Assembly (NCBI GenBank): GCA_903953805.1
Contig: CAJBLC010000154.1
Coordinates: forward strand, 1-23,045
From: an uncultured Actinomycetes bacterium
GTDB lineage: Bacteria > Actinomycetota > Actinomycetes > Nanopelagicales > Nanopelagicaceae
Reading direction: 5' to 3'
Length of the DNA: 23,045 nucleotides
The notes beneath the pieces were generated by a model. It saw only the letters and a list, made by a program, of their open reading frames with translations, was not told where the DNA came from and ran no database searches. Numbering within the stretch: position 1 is the first letter of the stretch; every line of letters begins with the position of its first letter. A program made the translations under genes and the position numbers. Positions 13,380 to 21,287 of the stretch are shown piece by piece.

Positions 13380-14042
13380 ATGTACATTCCGCCAGCGTAT
13401 GAAATCACCGATTGGAACGAGATCACATCTTTTGTTTCACTTGCACGTGCTGGCGAATTTGTCACTGTAAATGCAGATGGAATTCCAGAAGCATCGACTC
13501 TGCCATTCACCTGGTATCCACAACAGCCAGATCACAACTCACAGATTAAAGATTATGGCCGGGCGACAACGCATATGGCCCGGTCTAATCCTCAATGGTT
13601 GGGTATAGAAGATGGTGCTCCTGCATTGATCATCGTCCATGCGCCAGGTGCATATGTATCTCCTGTGAACTATGCAAAGAGCAAAGAGAGCGGAAAGGCT
13701 GTTGGGACCTGGGATTATCAAGTAGTCCACCTTCGTGGAACGGTTGCGGTGTTGCACGACCCGGCAGAATTAATGCAGATTGTTAGCGATTTGCAACGTG
13801 ATCATGAAGCAGACCGAGAGAATCCATGGGATCTCGCCTCTGCTAACCAAGATTTTCTAAAAGAGCTCATCAAGCACGTCGTCGGCTTCACAGTAAATAT
13901 CACAAGCGTTGAGGCGAAATACAAACTTGACCAAAAAGAGAAGCTAGATGATCGTGCAAAGATCGTGAGCGATTTGCAATCATCAGAGCGAATTGGAGAT
14001 CAATTCGTTGCCGGAGAGATGAAGCGCCTTTTCAATCTCTAG
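13380..14042 (+). CDS. PaiB-like FMN-binding family protein
   Basis: This 220-residue protein has the split-barrel flavin-binding fold related to pyridoxamine-phosphate oxidase. The family features are an N-terminal M-Y-I-P-P-A-Y, T-L-P-F in the first strand pair, H-A-P-G-A-Y-V-S-P-V-N-Y in the middle, and G-T-W-D-Y-Q-V-V-H-L-R-G. Bacillus PaiB was described as a repressor of sporulation and protease genes together with the acetyltransferase PaiA, but no PaiA is adjacent here, so a regulatory role should not be assumed; flavin or haem binding is an alternative. It ends three bases before the stop of the convergent fumarase gene. Confidence 0.82.
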   Translation: MYIPPAYEITDWNEITSFVSLARAGEFVTVNADGIPEASTLPFTWYPQQPDHNSQIKDYGRATTHMARSNPQWLGIEDGAPALIIVHAPGAYVSPVNYAKSKESGKAVGTWDYQVVHLRGTVAVLHDPAELMQIVSDLQRDHEADRENPWDLASANQDFLKELIKHVVGFTVNITSVEAKYKLDQKEKLDDRAKIVSDLQSSERIGDQFVAGEMKRLFNL

Positions 14043-14045
14043 ATA

Positions 14046-15698
14046 TTAGAGCGGCTTCGTGCCAATCGAAATTGGCTTACTTGTCTCGGCAAAGAAATCA
14101 TTTCCTTTGTCGTCGACAACGATAAAGGCTGGGAAATTCTCAACTTCGATCTTCCAGACCGCCTCCATGCCGAGCTCTTCATAATCAAGAACGTCAACTT
14201 TTTTAATGCAATCTCGAGCTAATCGAGCAGCAGGTCCACCGATGGAGCCGAGATAAAAGCCGCCATGAGTTTTACAGGCTTCCGTTACTTGCTTTGATCG
14301 ATTGCCTTTAGCGAGCATCACCATTGATCCGCCAGCAGCCTGGAACTGATCAACATAGGAATCCATACGTCCCGCCGTTGTTGGTCCGAATGATCCTGAG
14401 GCATATCCAGCAGGTGTCTTTGCCGGGCCCGCGTAATAGACCGCATGGTCCTTGAAATATTGGGGGAGTTCTTTGCCTGAATCAAGAAGTTCTTTGAGCT
14501 TTGCATGTGCCAAGTCGCGAGCAACAATCAGCGTGCCATTGAGTTCGAGGCGAGTTTTAATTGGATATTGGGAGAGAATCTTTAAGACATCTGCCATCGG
14601 CTGATTGAGATCTACCTTTACAACATCATCGTTGAGGTGCTCATCCGTTGTTTCAGGTAGGAAGCGAGCAGGATCGCGCTCAAGTTTCTCGAGGAAGATG
14701 CCTTCCTTAGTGATCTTGCCCTTTGCTTGGCGATCTGCTGAGCATGAGACTGCAATAGCAATCGGCAGTGATGCACCATGGCGAGGGAGTCTGACAACGC
14801 GAACATCGTGACAGAAGTACTTTCCGCCGAATTGCGCACCAATACCAAGTGTTCGAGTGAGTTCGAGAACCTCTTGTTCAAGGTCGAGATCACGGAATGC
14901 TCGCCCAGTTGCCGCATTTCCCGTTGTTGGCAATGAATCTAAATAATGAGTGGAGGCGAGTTTGGCGGTCTTTACGGTGTGCTCGGCACTTGTTCCACCG
15001 ATCACGATTGCCAGGTGATATGGAGGGCAAGCGGCAGTCCCTAGTGATCGAAGCTTCTCATCGAGCCACTTCATAAATGTTGTTGGGTTAAGTACTGCCT
15101 TCGTCTCTTGGTAGAGGAAGGACTTGTTCGCAGAACCACCGCCCTTGGCAATGAAGAGGAAGTTGTACTCATCTGCATGATCAGAATCCGAATAAATCTC
15201 TACCTGTGCTGGGAGATTATTTCCTGTGTTCTTCTCTTCCCAAGTTGTTACAGCTGCCATCTGTGAATAGCGAAGATTAAGTTTTGTGTAGGCATCGTAA
15301 ACTCCGCGCGAGACTGAGATCTCATCTTTCTCCGATGTGAGCACGCGTTGACCCTTTTTGCCCATGACCAATGCGGTTCCTGTGTCCTGACACATAGGAA
15401 GTACGCCACCTGCTGCAATATTGGCATTCTTCAAGAGATCAAGTGCGACGAAGCGATCATTGGGCGAAGCCTCTGGGTCAGTCATGATCTTTGAAAGTTG
15501 TTCTAAATGCTCATCACGGAGGTAGTGGGAGATATCGTGAATCGCTTCTGTTGTTAATTGTGCAATCGCTTCAGGGGATACCTTGAGAAATTCCATTCCT
15601 TCAGCGGAAAATGTCGAAACACCTTCGGTTGAGACGAGGCGATATTCCGTCTTATCTTCACCAATAGGTAGGAGATCTTCGTAGATGAACTCAGGCAT
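14046..15698 (-). CDS. fumA: Class I fumarate hydratase (4Fe-4S)
   Basis: This 550-residue enzyme interconverts fumarate and malate in the citric acid cycle. It is the oxygen-sensitive iron-sulfur class, not the FumC class. Cys103 (L-P-M-C-Q-D-T-G-T), Cys224 (T-A-A-C-P-P-Y-H) and Cys319 (A-V-S-C-S-A-D-R) match the three cluster ligands of E. coli FumA in both order and position. The C-terminal beta domain, with P-A-K-T-P-A-G and T-T-A-G-R-M-D, is fused as in FumA/FumB, and length is full. The ATG overlaps the xseB stop by eight bases, so it depends on translation of xseB. A promoter-like TAGATT before xseB may drive both. The gene symbol stands for the family; fumB would fit equally. Confidence 0.93.
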   Translation of the reverse strand: MPEFIYEDLLPIGEDKTEYRLVSTEGVSTFSAEGMEFLKVSPEAIAQLTTEAIHDISHYLRDEHLEQLSKIMTDPEASPNDRFVALDLLKNANIAAGGVLPMCQDTGTALVMGKKGQRVLTSEKDEISVSRGVYDAYTKLNLRYSQMAAVTTWEEKNTGNNLPAQVEIYSDSDHADEYNFLFIAKGGGSANKSFLYQETKAVLNPTTFMKWLDEKLRSLGTAACPPYHLAIVIGGTSAEHTVKTAKLASTHYLDSLPTTGNAATGRAFRDLDLEQEVLELTRTLGIGAQFGGKYFCHDVRVVRLPRHGASLPIAIAVSCSADRQAKGKITKEGIFLEKLERDPARFLPETTDEHLNDDVVKVDLNQPMADVLKILSQYPIKTRLELNGTLIVARDLAHAKLKELLDSGKELPQYFKDHAVYYAGPAKTPAGYASGSFGPTTAGRMDSYVDQFQAAGGSMVMLAKGNRSKQVTEACKTHGGFYLGSIGGPAARLARDCIKKVDVLDYEELGMEAVWKIEVENFPAFIVVDDKGNDFFAETSKPISIGTKPL

Positions 15699-15906
15699 TC
15701 TCTGTTGCGCTCTTCTTCTCTGATTTCACGGCATCGAGCTTTGCCTTTGCGCCATCGAGCCATTCTTGGCAGATCTTTGCTAAAACTTCACCGCGTTCCC
15801 ACAGTGCAAGTGACTCCTCAAGCGAGGATTGCCCGGATTCGAGTTCTGCAACGAGATCAACAAGTTCGTCGCGAGCCTCTTCGTAGGAAAGTTTCTTCTC
15901 AGCCAT
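15691..15906 (-). CDS. xseB: Exodeoxyribonuclease VII small subunit
   Basis: This 71-residue helical protein binds XseA to form exonuclease VII, which degrades single-stranded DNA. The family pattern is clear: L-S-Y-E-E-A-R-D-E-L, then V-A-E-L-E-S-G-Q-S-S-L-E-E-S-L-A-L-W-E-R-G, then a basic C-terminal stretch. I take the ATG at 15906, where the conserved N-terminus begins; an upstream start at 16035 would add 43 residues from the xseA tail. It follows xseA after ten bases and overlaps the fumarase start by eight. Confidence 0.93.
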   Translation of the reverse strand: MAEKKLSYEEARDELVDLVAELESGQSSLEESLALWERGEVLAKICQEWLDGAKAKLDAVKSEKKSATENA

Positions 15907-15913
15907 GGCCCTC

Positions 15914-15919
15914 AATCTA
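15914..15919 (-). promoter_or_regulatory. Possible internal -10 (TAGATT) for xseB-fumarase
   Basis: On the minus strand TAGATT begins with the stop codon of xseA and stands seven bases (GAGGGCC) before the xseB ATG. It would let fumarase be expressed separately from xseA. GGAG just upstream is an alternative ribosome site for the xseA-xseB transcript. Confidence 0.35.
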
Positions 15920-17143
15920 CTCCTGTGGTGCGGCCGGGAGTGCGGCGTCGGTAGTGGCAGCAACCACACCTTCTGCGACCTTGATGCTGATGTGGTCGCC
16001 AGGCTTGAGTGCTGCAGCTTTTCGTACGATCTCACCCTTTTGGGTCAGCACTACTGCATATCCCCGATCGAGAGTGGATTGTGGTGAGAGAGTTCGAAGT
16101 TGTGCCTTGAGCGAGTCGAGATCCTCAGAGCCCAAAGCAAGTTCACCCTCCATCGCTCGAAGTGATCGACTCTTATGAGCAGCGACGATTTCGGCGCGTG
16201 AGCTCAGCATGGAGTAAGGATCTTTGAGAATCGGACGACTCATCAGTTGCACAATCGAGTTCGATTCATTGAGGAGAAGATTTTTAAGATAGCGCAACGA
16301 ACGATCCTGAAGATTTCTAATCTTGGTTAATTCTTCAACGATATCGGGGACAACTCGCTTACCAGCATCAGTTGGAGTCGATGCGCGCCAATCGGCAACT
16401 AAGTCGAGAAGAGGTGCATCTTTCTCGTGGCCGATAGCACTGACAATGGGAGTCTGCGCTTGTGCTGCGAGTCGTATGAGCGTCTCATCGCTGAAGGGCA
16501 GAAGATCTTCAAAGGATCCACCACCTCGAGTAATGATGATGACATCGACATCCGGGTGGGCATCAAGTTCTGCGAGTGCAGCAGAAACTTCTGTTACGGC
16601 CGCAGCGCCTTGGACCGCAACCTCGCGAATTTCAAAACGAACCGATGGCCAACGTCGCTTTGCATTTTCGACGACATCTTTTTCGGCATCAGAATTTCGA
16701 CCACAGATCAAACCGACTGCCGTTGGGAGGAATGGCAGACCTTTCTTGCGATCTGCAGCGAAGAGTCCCTCTGATGCGAGTTGGTTCTTCAGAAGTTCTA
16801 ATCTAGCGAGAAGTTCCCCGACTCCTACTTGTCTGATCTCTTTTACGTTCATGGAGAGTGATCCGCTCTTGGCGTACCAAGAGACCTTGGAGTACATCAC
16901 TACGCGAGCATTTGCAGGAAGAGGGTTGACCGCTTCGAGTACCGACTTGTGGCACATGATCGAGAGGCTCATATCTGCACTGGTATCACGCAGACGCATG
17001 AAGACCATCTGGGCGCCAGGTCGAACTGTGACTTCTGAGAGCTCGCCTTCGATCCAGACCGGACCTAATTTGCTCAGATAATCGCCAATTGCTTCGGAGA
17101 TGACGCGGACCGGAAGTGGTTCCTCCGCTGAGTTCTCGAGCAT
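15917..17143 (-). CDS. xseA: Exodeoxyribonuclease VII large subunit
   Basis: This 408-residue catalytic subunit of exonuclease VII, cytosolic and involved in repair, has an N-terminal OB domain starting at P-V-R-V-I-S-E-A and W-I-E-G-E-L-S-E. The nuclease core contains L-I-C-G-R-N-S-D-A-E-K-D-V, T-R-G-G-G-S-F-E-D-L, S-A-I-G-H-E-K-D and S-T-P-T-D-A. A long helical C-terminal region follows and ends with L-D-R-G-Y-A-V-V. Length is normal. The ATG at 17143 lies six bases after TAGAGT on the minus strand, indicating a leaderless transcript, and diverges from ispH with 25 bases between. A long open frame runs antisense through this gene, but it is a shadow. Confidence 0.95.
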   Translation of the reverse strand: MLENSAEEPLPVRVISEAIGDYLSKLGPVWIEGELSEVTVRPGAQMVFMRLRDTSADMSLSIMCHKSVLEAVNPLPANARVVMYSKVSWYAKSGSLSMNVKEIRQVGVGELLARLELLKNQLASEGLFAADRKKGLPFLPTAVGLICGRNSDAEKDVVENAKRRWPSVRFEIREVAVQGAAAVTEVSAALAELDAHPDVDVIIITRGGGSFEDLLPFSDETLIRLAAQAQTPIVSAIGHEKDAPLLDLVADWRASTPTDAGKRVVPDIVEELTKIRNLQDRSLRYLKNLLLNESNSIVQLMSRPILKDPYSMLSSRAEIVAAHKSRSLRAMEGELALGSEDLDSLKAQLRTLSPQSTLDRGYAVVLTQKGEIVRKAAALKPGDHISIKVAEGVVAATTDAALPAAPQE

Positions 17144-17149
17144 GAGCCA

Positions 17150-17155
17150 ACTCTA
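17150..17155 (-). promoter_or_regulatory. -10 element TAGAGT for leaderless xseA
   Basis: TAGAGT on the minus strand is followed by six bases (TGGCTC) and the xseA ATG. One base separates it from the ispH -10 on the other strand. Confidence 0.5.
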
Positions 17156-17156
17156 T

Positions 17157-17162
17157 TAGGCT
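17157..17162 (+). promoter_or_regulatory. -10 element TAGGCT for leaderless ispH
   Basis: TAGGCT is followed by six bases (GGCCCC) and the ispH ATG at 17169. Confidence 0.5.
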
Positions 17163-17168
17163 GGCCCC

Positions 17169-18122
17169 ATGGGAAAGCGAGTTTTATTAGCCGCTCCGCG
17201 CGGATATTGCGCAGGTGTTGATCGTGCAGTTGTCGCCGTTGAGAAGGCGCTCGACCTTTACGGCGCCCCGATCTATGTTCGTAAGCAGATCGTCCATAAC
17301 AAACATGTCGTTGCGACTCTTGAAGCTCGCGGCGTCATCTTTGTTGATGAGACGAGTGAAGTCCCTGAAGGATCTACCGTCGTCTTCTCCGCCCACGGAG
17401 TATCTCCAGCAGTCCATGAAGAAGCTGCTTCTCGTAATCTCAAGACGATTGATGCCACATGTCCACTCGTAACCAAAGTGCACCATGAGGTGAAGCGCTT
17501 TGCAGCCGAAGATCTAGATATTCTCCTGATCGGCCATGAGGGTCACGAAGAAGTTGAAGGCACTGCAGGGGAAGCCCCAAATAATGTTCAACTGGTTGAT
17601 GGTGTTGATGGAATCTCATCACTCAAAGTTCGCGATGAATCAAAGGTCGCTTGGCTCTCTCAGACCACGCTCTCTGTCGACGAGACTCTCCAAACTGTCG
17701 CAGCTCTGAAAGAGCGCTTCCCTAATCTCATGGATCCACCATCAGATGACATTTGTTATGCAACCCAGAATCGCCAAGTCGCAATTAAGCAGATCGCACC
17801 ACAAGCCGATCTCGTTTTAGTTGTTGGATCTACAAACTCTTCAAACTCTGTGCGTCTCGTGGAAGTCTCGAAAGAGTATGGTGCTAAGGCCGCATATTTA
17901 ATCGACTACGCCGCTGAGGTTAAAGATGAATGGTTTGATGGCGTCGAAACTATCGGTGTTTCTAGTGGTGCATCAGTCCCAGAGATCTTGGTTGACGATC
18001 TTCTGAAAGAACTATCACGTCGAGGCTTTGGCGATGTCGAGACTGTAACGGCGATGGAAGAGCACTTGCTCTTTGCAATGCCGCCTGAACTTCGCAAAGA
18101 CCTTAAAGCAGCTGGAAAGTAA
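17169..18122 (+). CDS. ispH: 4-hydroxy-3-methylbut-2-enyl diphosphate reductase
   Basis: This 317-residue iron-sulfur enzyme does the last step of the MEP pathway, making IPP and DMAPP for quinones, cell-wall lipid carriers and, here, carotenoids and retinal. The three cluster cysteines are Cys14 (R-G-Y-C-A-G-V), Cys98 (A-T-C-P-L-V) and Cys196 (D-I-C-Y-A-T-Q-N-R). Substrate-binding His43, His76 and His123 and the S-T-N-S-S-N-S motif are present, and length is normal. The start lies six bases after a TAGGCT -10. Its stop directly abuts the stop of the convergent glpK gene. Confidence 0.96.
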   Translation: MGKRVLLAAPRGYCAGVDRAVVAVEKALDLYGAPIYVRKQIVHNKHVVATLEARGVIFVDETSEVPEGSTVVFSAHGVSPAVHEEAASRNLKTIDATCPLVTKVHHEVKRFAAEDLDILLIGHEGHEEVEGTAGEAPNNVQLVDGVDGISSLKVRDESKVAWLSQTTLSVDETLQTVAALKERFPNLMDPPSDDICYATQNRQVAIKQIAPQADLVLVVGSTNSSNSVRLVEVSKEYGAKAAYLIDYAAEVKDEWFDGVETIGVSSGASVPEILVDDLLKELSRRGFGDVETVTAMEEHLLFAMPPELRKDLKAAGK

Positions 18123-19610
18123 TCACTCAATCCAGTTAAGGGTGCGCTCTACTGCCTTCTGCCAATCGGAGTAACCACGTGTTGGAAGTTCACTCTCTTT
18201 GTTAGGGCTCCAACGTGCAGATTCCCGCCATTGATTGCGCAACGAATCGAGATCTGGCCAAACGCCGACCGCTAAACCAGCTGCATAGGCTGCACCCAAC
18301 GCAGTTGTTTCGCTGACAACCGGGCGAGAGATATCGATCTGCAAGATATCGGATTGAATCTGCATACAGAGATTATTCAAAGTAATGCCGCCATCAACGC
18401 GAAGCGCTGAAAGTTCGACCCCGGTCTCCGCTGCCATTGCATCGATGACATCCTTCGTTTGATAAGCGATCGCCTCAAGTGTTGCTCGAGCGATATGTGC
18501 CTTTGTCGCAGCTCGAGTAAGTCCTACTAGTACCCCTCGGGCATCGCTGCGCCAATATGGCGCAAAGAGCCCAGAGAACGCTGGGACAAAATAGACGCCA
18601 CCGTTATTGGGAACTGATTGAGCTAGCTCTTCAATTTCAGAGGCGCTCTGAATGATTCCCAACTGATCACGAAGCCATTGCACGGCAGAGCCGGTCACTG
18701 CGACCGAACCTTCCAGGGCATATCGCGCCGGCGCTTCACCAAATTTAAAGCAGAGCGTTGTTAGCAAGCCCTTCTTCGAGCGAACGATCTCAGTTCCGGT
18801 GTTGACGAGTGCAAAATTTCCGGTGCCGTATGTGCACTTTGTGTCTCCGCGTTCAAAGCAGAGTTGTCCAACCATCGCTGCATGTTGATCGCCGAGGATG
18901 CCAGCGATAGGAACCTGCGCACCAAAGAGACCATCACTCTTCGTGTGGCCATAAATTTCAGAGGAGCTTTTGATCTCTGGCAATGCGGTTTGTGGAATTC
19001 CAAAATCAGCAAGTAGTGAACCATCCCAGGTGAGTGATTCAAGGCCCATCAAGAGCGTTCGCGATGCATTGGTGACATCAGTGACGTGAAGTCCTTGCGT
19101 CAGATTCCAGATTATCCAGGTATCAATCGTTCCAAATAAGAGTATCCCTGATTCTGCCGCAGCCTTCACTTCGGGGACATTGCGGAGTAGCCAACTCATC
19201 TTGCTTCCTGAGAAGTATGGAGCGATTGCCAGCCCTGTTATGTGAGTTGTCCGATCCTTCTGGTCTTGGGTGAACTCATCCAAAACCACTTGGCCACGAG
19301 TGTCCTGCCAAACAATTGCGTTGTAGAGGGGCTTTCCGGTTGTGCGATCCCAGGCAACGGTCGTCTCCCGTTGATTCGTGATCCCAATCGCAGAGAGATC
19401 GGAGCCAGTGAGGCCAGCCCTGCCAAGTGCATCGGTGATAACAGTGCAGACCTTCGACCAGATCTCCAGAGGATCATGCTCGACCCATCCAGGTGCCGGC
19501 ATGATCTGTCGATGTTCTTCTTGAGAGGAAGCAACAACTCCTCCCGTTTCATCAAAGATCATGAAACGGCTACTCGTCGTTCCCTGGTCTAGTGCGCCTA
19601 CATATCTCAT
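18123..19610 (-). CDS. glpK: Glycerol kinase
   Basis: This FGGY-family kinase, 495 residues from the ATG at 19610, phosphorylates glycerol to glycerol 3-phosphate in the cytosol. The N-terminal D-Q-G-T-T-S-S-R (8-15) binds ATP phosphates; N-Q-R-E-T, G-S-K-M-S-W-L-L-R-N, Y-G-T-G-N-F and R-V-D-G-G-I-T-L-N-N are the further family signatures. A GTG at 19616 would add two residues; I prefer the ATG because it is the better codon and TAGGAT (19623-19618) lies seven bases upstream, as for a leaderless mRNA. It diverges from glpD, which oxidises its product, and the two seem to share one -10 element. No glpF or regulator gene is adjacent. Confidence 0.95.
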   Translation of the reverse strand: MRYVGALDQGTTSSRFMIFDETGGVVASSQEEHRQIMPAPGWVEHDPLEIWSKVCTVITDALGRAGLTGSDLSAIGITNQRETTVAWDRTTGKPLYNAIVWQDTRGQVVLDEFTQDQKDRTTHITGLAIAPYFSGSKMSWLLRNVPEVKAAAESGILLFGTIDTWIIWNLTQGLHVTDVTNASRTLLMGLESLTWDGSLLADFGIPQTALPEIKSSSEIYGHTKSDGLFGAQVPIAGILGDQHAAMVGQLCFERGDTKCTYGTGNFALVNTGTEIVRSKKGLLTTLCFKFGEAPARYALEGSVAVTGSAVQWLRDQLGIIQSASEIEELAQSVPNNGGVYFVPAFSGLFAPYWRSDARGVLVGLTRAATKAHIARATLEAIAYQTKDVIDAMAAETGVELSALRVDGGITLNNLCMQIQSDILQIDISRPVVSETTALGAAYAAGLAVGVWPDLDSLRNQWRESARWSPNKESELPTRGYSDWQKAVERTLNWIE

Positions 19611-19616
19611 AGCCAC

Positions 19617-19623
19617 TATCCTA
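19617..19623. promoter_or_regulatory. Shared bidirectional -10 element of glpK and glpD
   Basis: TATCCTA reads TATCCT (19617-19622) toward glpD, six bases before its GTG at 19629, and TAGGAT (19623-19618) toward glpK, seven bases before its ATG at 19610. Both match TANNNT and overlap by five bases. Both transcripts would be leaderless, with starts about 19 bases apart. Confidence 0.5.
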
Positions 19624-19628
19624 AAGCG

Positions 19629-21281
19629 GTGTGGAGTTCTAAGTCAGCCCTTAACCGCGCCCAACGGCAGGCGGCAATAACCTCCCTTGAATCTGATGAG
19701 TTCGACATCCTGGTTATTGGCGGCGGTGTAACTGGGGCGGGAATCGCACTCGATGCAGCGACGCGAGGATTGAAGGTCGCCCTTATTGAGAGCCAAGATT
19801 ATGCAGCCGGCACCTCCTCCCGATCCTCAAAATTGATCCATGGTGGTCTGCGATATCTCGAGCAATATGACTTCAAGCTGGTTCGTGAAGCTTTACATGA
19901 ACGCGAGTTGATGGTGACGACCCAGGCACCACATCTTGTTAAGCCACTCTCTTTTCTCTATCCATTGCATAACAAGGTTCGTGAACGAACCTACGTGGGA
20001 GCTGGAATTTTTCTCTATGACATTCTTCGCGGTCTTCAACGAGCTCTTCCTAACCACAAGCACTTAAGTCACAAGCGGGTACAAGAAGCGGCGCCATGTT
20101 TGAACCCAAAGATTGTGCTCGGCGGCATTGAGTACTTTGATGCGCAAGTCGATGATGCGCGCCACACGATGATGATCTTGCGAACCGCCGCGTTATACGG
20201 TGCTGTTCTTACAACGCAGACTCGAGCAGAGTCTCTCATCCGTGATGGTGAAAAAGTTGTGGGAGTGGAAGTTACCGATCTCAGCTCAGGCAAACGATTG
20301 AAGGTCAAAGCAAAGTCGACGATTATGGCGGCTGGTGTCTGGAGTAATGAACTCCATCAACATTTTGGAATCACTGCAAATTATTCAGTTCGGATGAGTA
20401 AGGGTGTCCATATCGTTGTACCGCGCTCTGCCATTGATTCATCAGTCGGCATGATCCTTAAGACCGCGGTCTCGGTGCTCTTTGTGATTCCTTGGACCGC
20501 GGATAAGTGGTTAATTGGTACTACTGATACCGATTACACGGGGGATAAGGTCAATCCATTAGCCGATGCTGCAGATGTTGATTACATTCTTGAACAGGTC
20601 AATAAGGTCTTAGTAAAGCCACTCACGCGCTCTGATCTCCTTGGCGCCTATGCTGGCTTACGTCCACTCGTCTCATCCGAGGGCGCTTCATCGACAACGA
20701 AGATTTCACGAGAACATATCGTTGATCATCCAGTTCCAGGCTTTGTCAGCATCGCTGGTGGTAAGTACACGACCTATCGAGTCATGGCGAAGGATGCGGT
20801 TGATGCCGCAGCTAGCGATATGGGCCGTGCTATTCCAGAATCTGTTACTCGTGGAACACCAATCCTTGGAGCCGATGGCTACCACGCATTAGTGAACTCT
20901 GCTGATCGTTTAGCAAGAGATCTCGGTATTTCACAGAGCGAAGTGATTCGACTCCTTGATCGCTATGGCTCTGAGATCTTTGAGTTTGGCGAGATCATCG
21001 CCAAGAACCGTGAGTTAGCGCAACCACTAGGTCATGGTTGTGATTACCTCGGAGTTGAGATCTATTATGCGGCCTCTCATGAAGGTGCGATGAGCGTCAG
21101 TGATGTGCTTCTGCGGAGAACACGCGCATTCTTTGAGACCGGTGATTATGGACTTGCTGTGGTCAATAAAGTTGCTGAGATTATCTCGCCATTGCTTGGT
21201 TGGAGTGCAGCCGATGCACAGGCATCAATTCGTGAGTATGAAGCGCTCGTTCAATTAGAACGCGAAGCAATCATTCCTTAA
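19629..21281 (+). CDS. glpD: Aerobic glycerol-3-phosphate dehydrogenase
   Basis: This 550-residue flavoprotein is membrane-associated and oxidises glycerol 3-phosphate to dihydroxyacetone phosphate, passing electrons to quinone. The FAD motif I-G-G-G-V-T-G-A-G lies at 30-38, followed by E-S-Q-D-Y-A-A-G-T-S-S-R-S-S-K-L-I-H-G-G-L-R-Y-L-E, the family signature near residues 54-78. The middle has I-G-T-T-D-T-D-Y and G-A-Y-A-G-L-R-P-L; G-G-K-Y-T-T-Y-R marks the end of the FAD domain, and a helical C-terminal domain follows. The GTG start is six bases after TATCCT. It ends six bases before the stop of the convergent DUF6542-like gene. Confidence 0.95.
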   Translation: MWSSKSALNRAQRQAAITSLESDEFDILVIGGGVTGAGIALDAATRGLKVALIESQDYAAGTSSRSSKLIHGGLRYLEQYDFKLVREALHERELMVTTQAPHLVKPLSFLYPLHNKVRERTYVGAGIFLYDILRGLQRALPNHKHLSHKRVQEAAPCLNPKIVLGGIEYFDAQVDDARHTMMILRTAALYGAVLTTQTRAESLIRDGEKVVGVEVTDLSSGKRLKVKAKSTIMAAGVWSNELHQHFGITANYSVRMSKGVHIVVPRSAIDSSVGMILKTAVSVLFVIPWTADKWLIGTTDTDYTGDKVNPLADAADVDYILEQVNKVLVKPLTRSDLLGAYAGLRPLVSSEGASSTTKISREHIVDHPVPGFVSIAGGKYTTYRVMAKDAVDAAASDMGRAIPESVTRGTPILGADGYHALVNSADRLARDLGISQSEVIRLLDRYGSEIFEFGEIIAKNRELAQPLGHGCDYLGVEIYYAASHEGAMSVSDVLLRRTRAFFETGDYGLAVVNKVAEIISPLLGWSAADAQASIREYEALVQLEREAIIP

Positions 21282-21287
21282 ACGGAA

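Noticed and set aside
15907..16035. Longer start for xseB
   Set aside because: The added residues are the xseA tail in another frame; the XseB family starts at the ATG at 15906.
16323..17081. Long open frame (252 codons) on the + strand
   Set aside because: It is antisense to xseA, whose motifs are unambiguous; the translated product is Ser/Arg rich and shows no family features.
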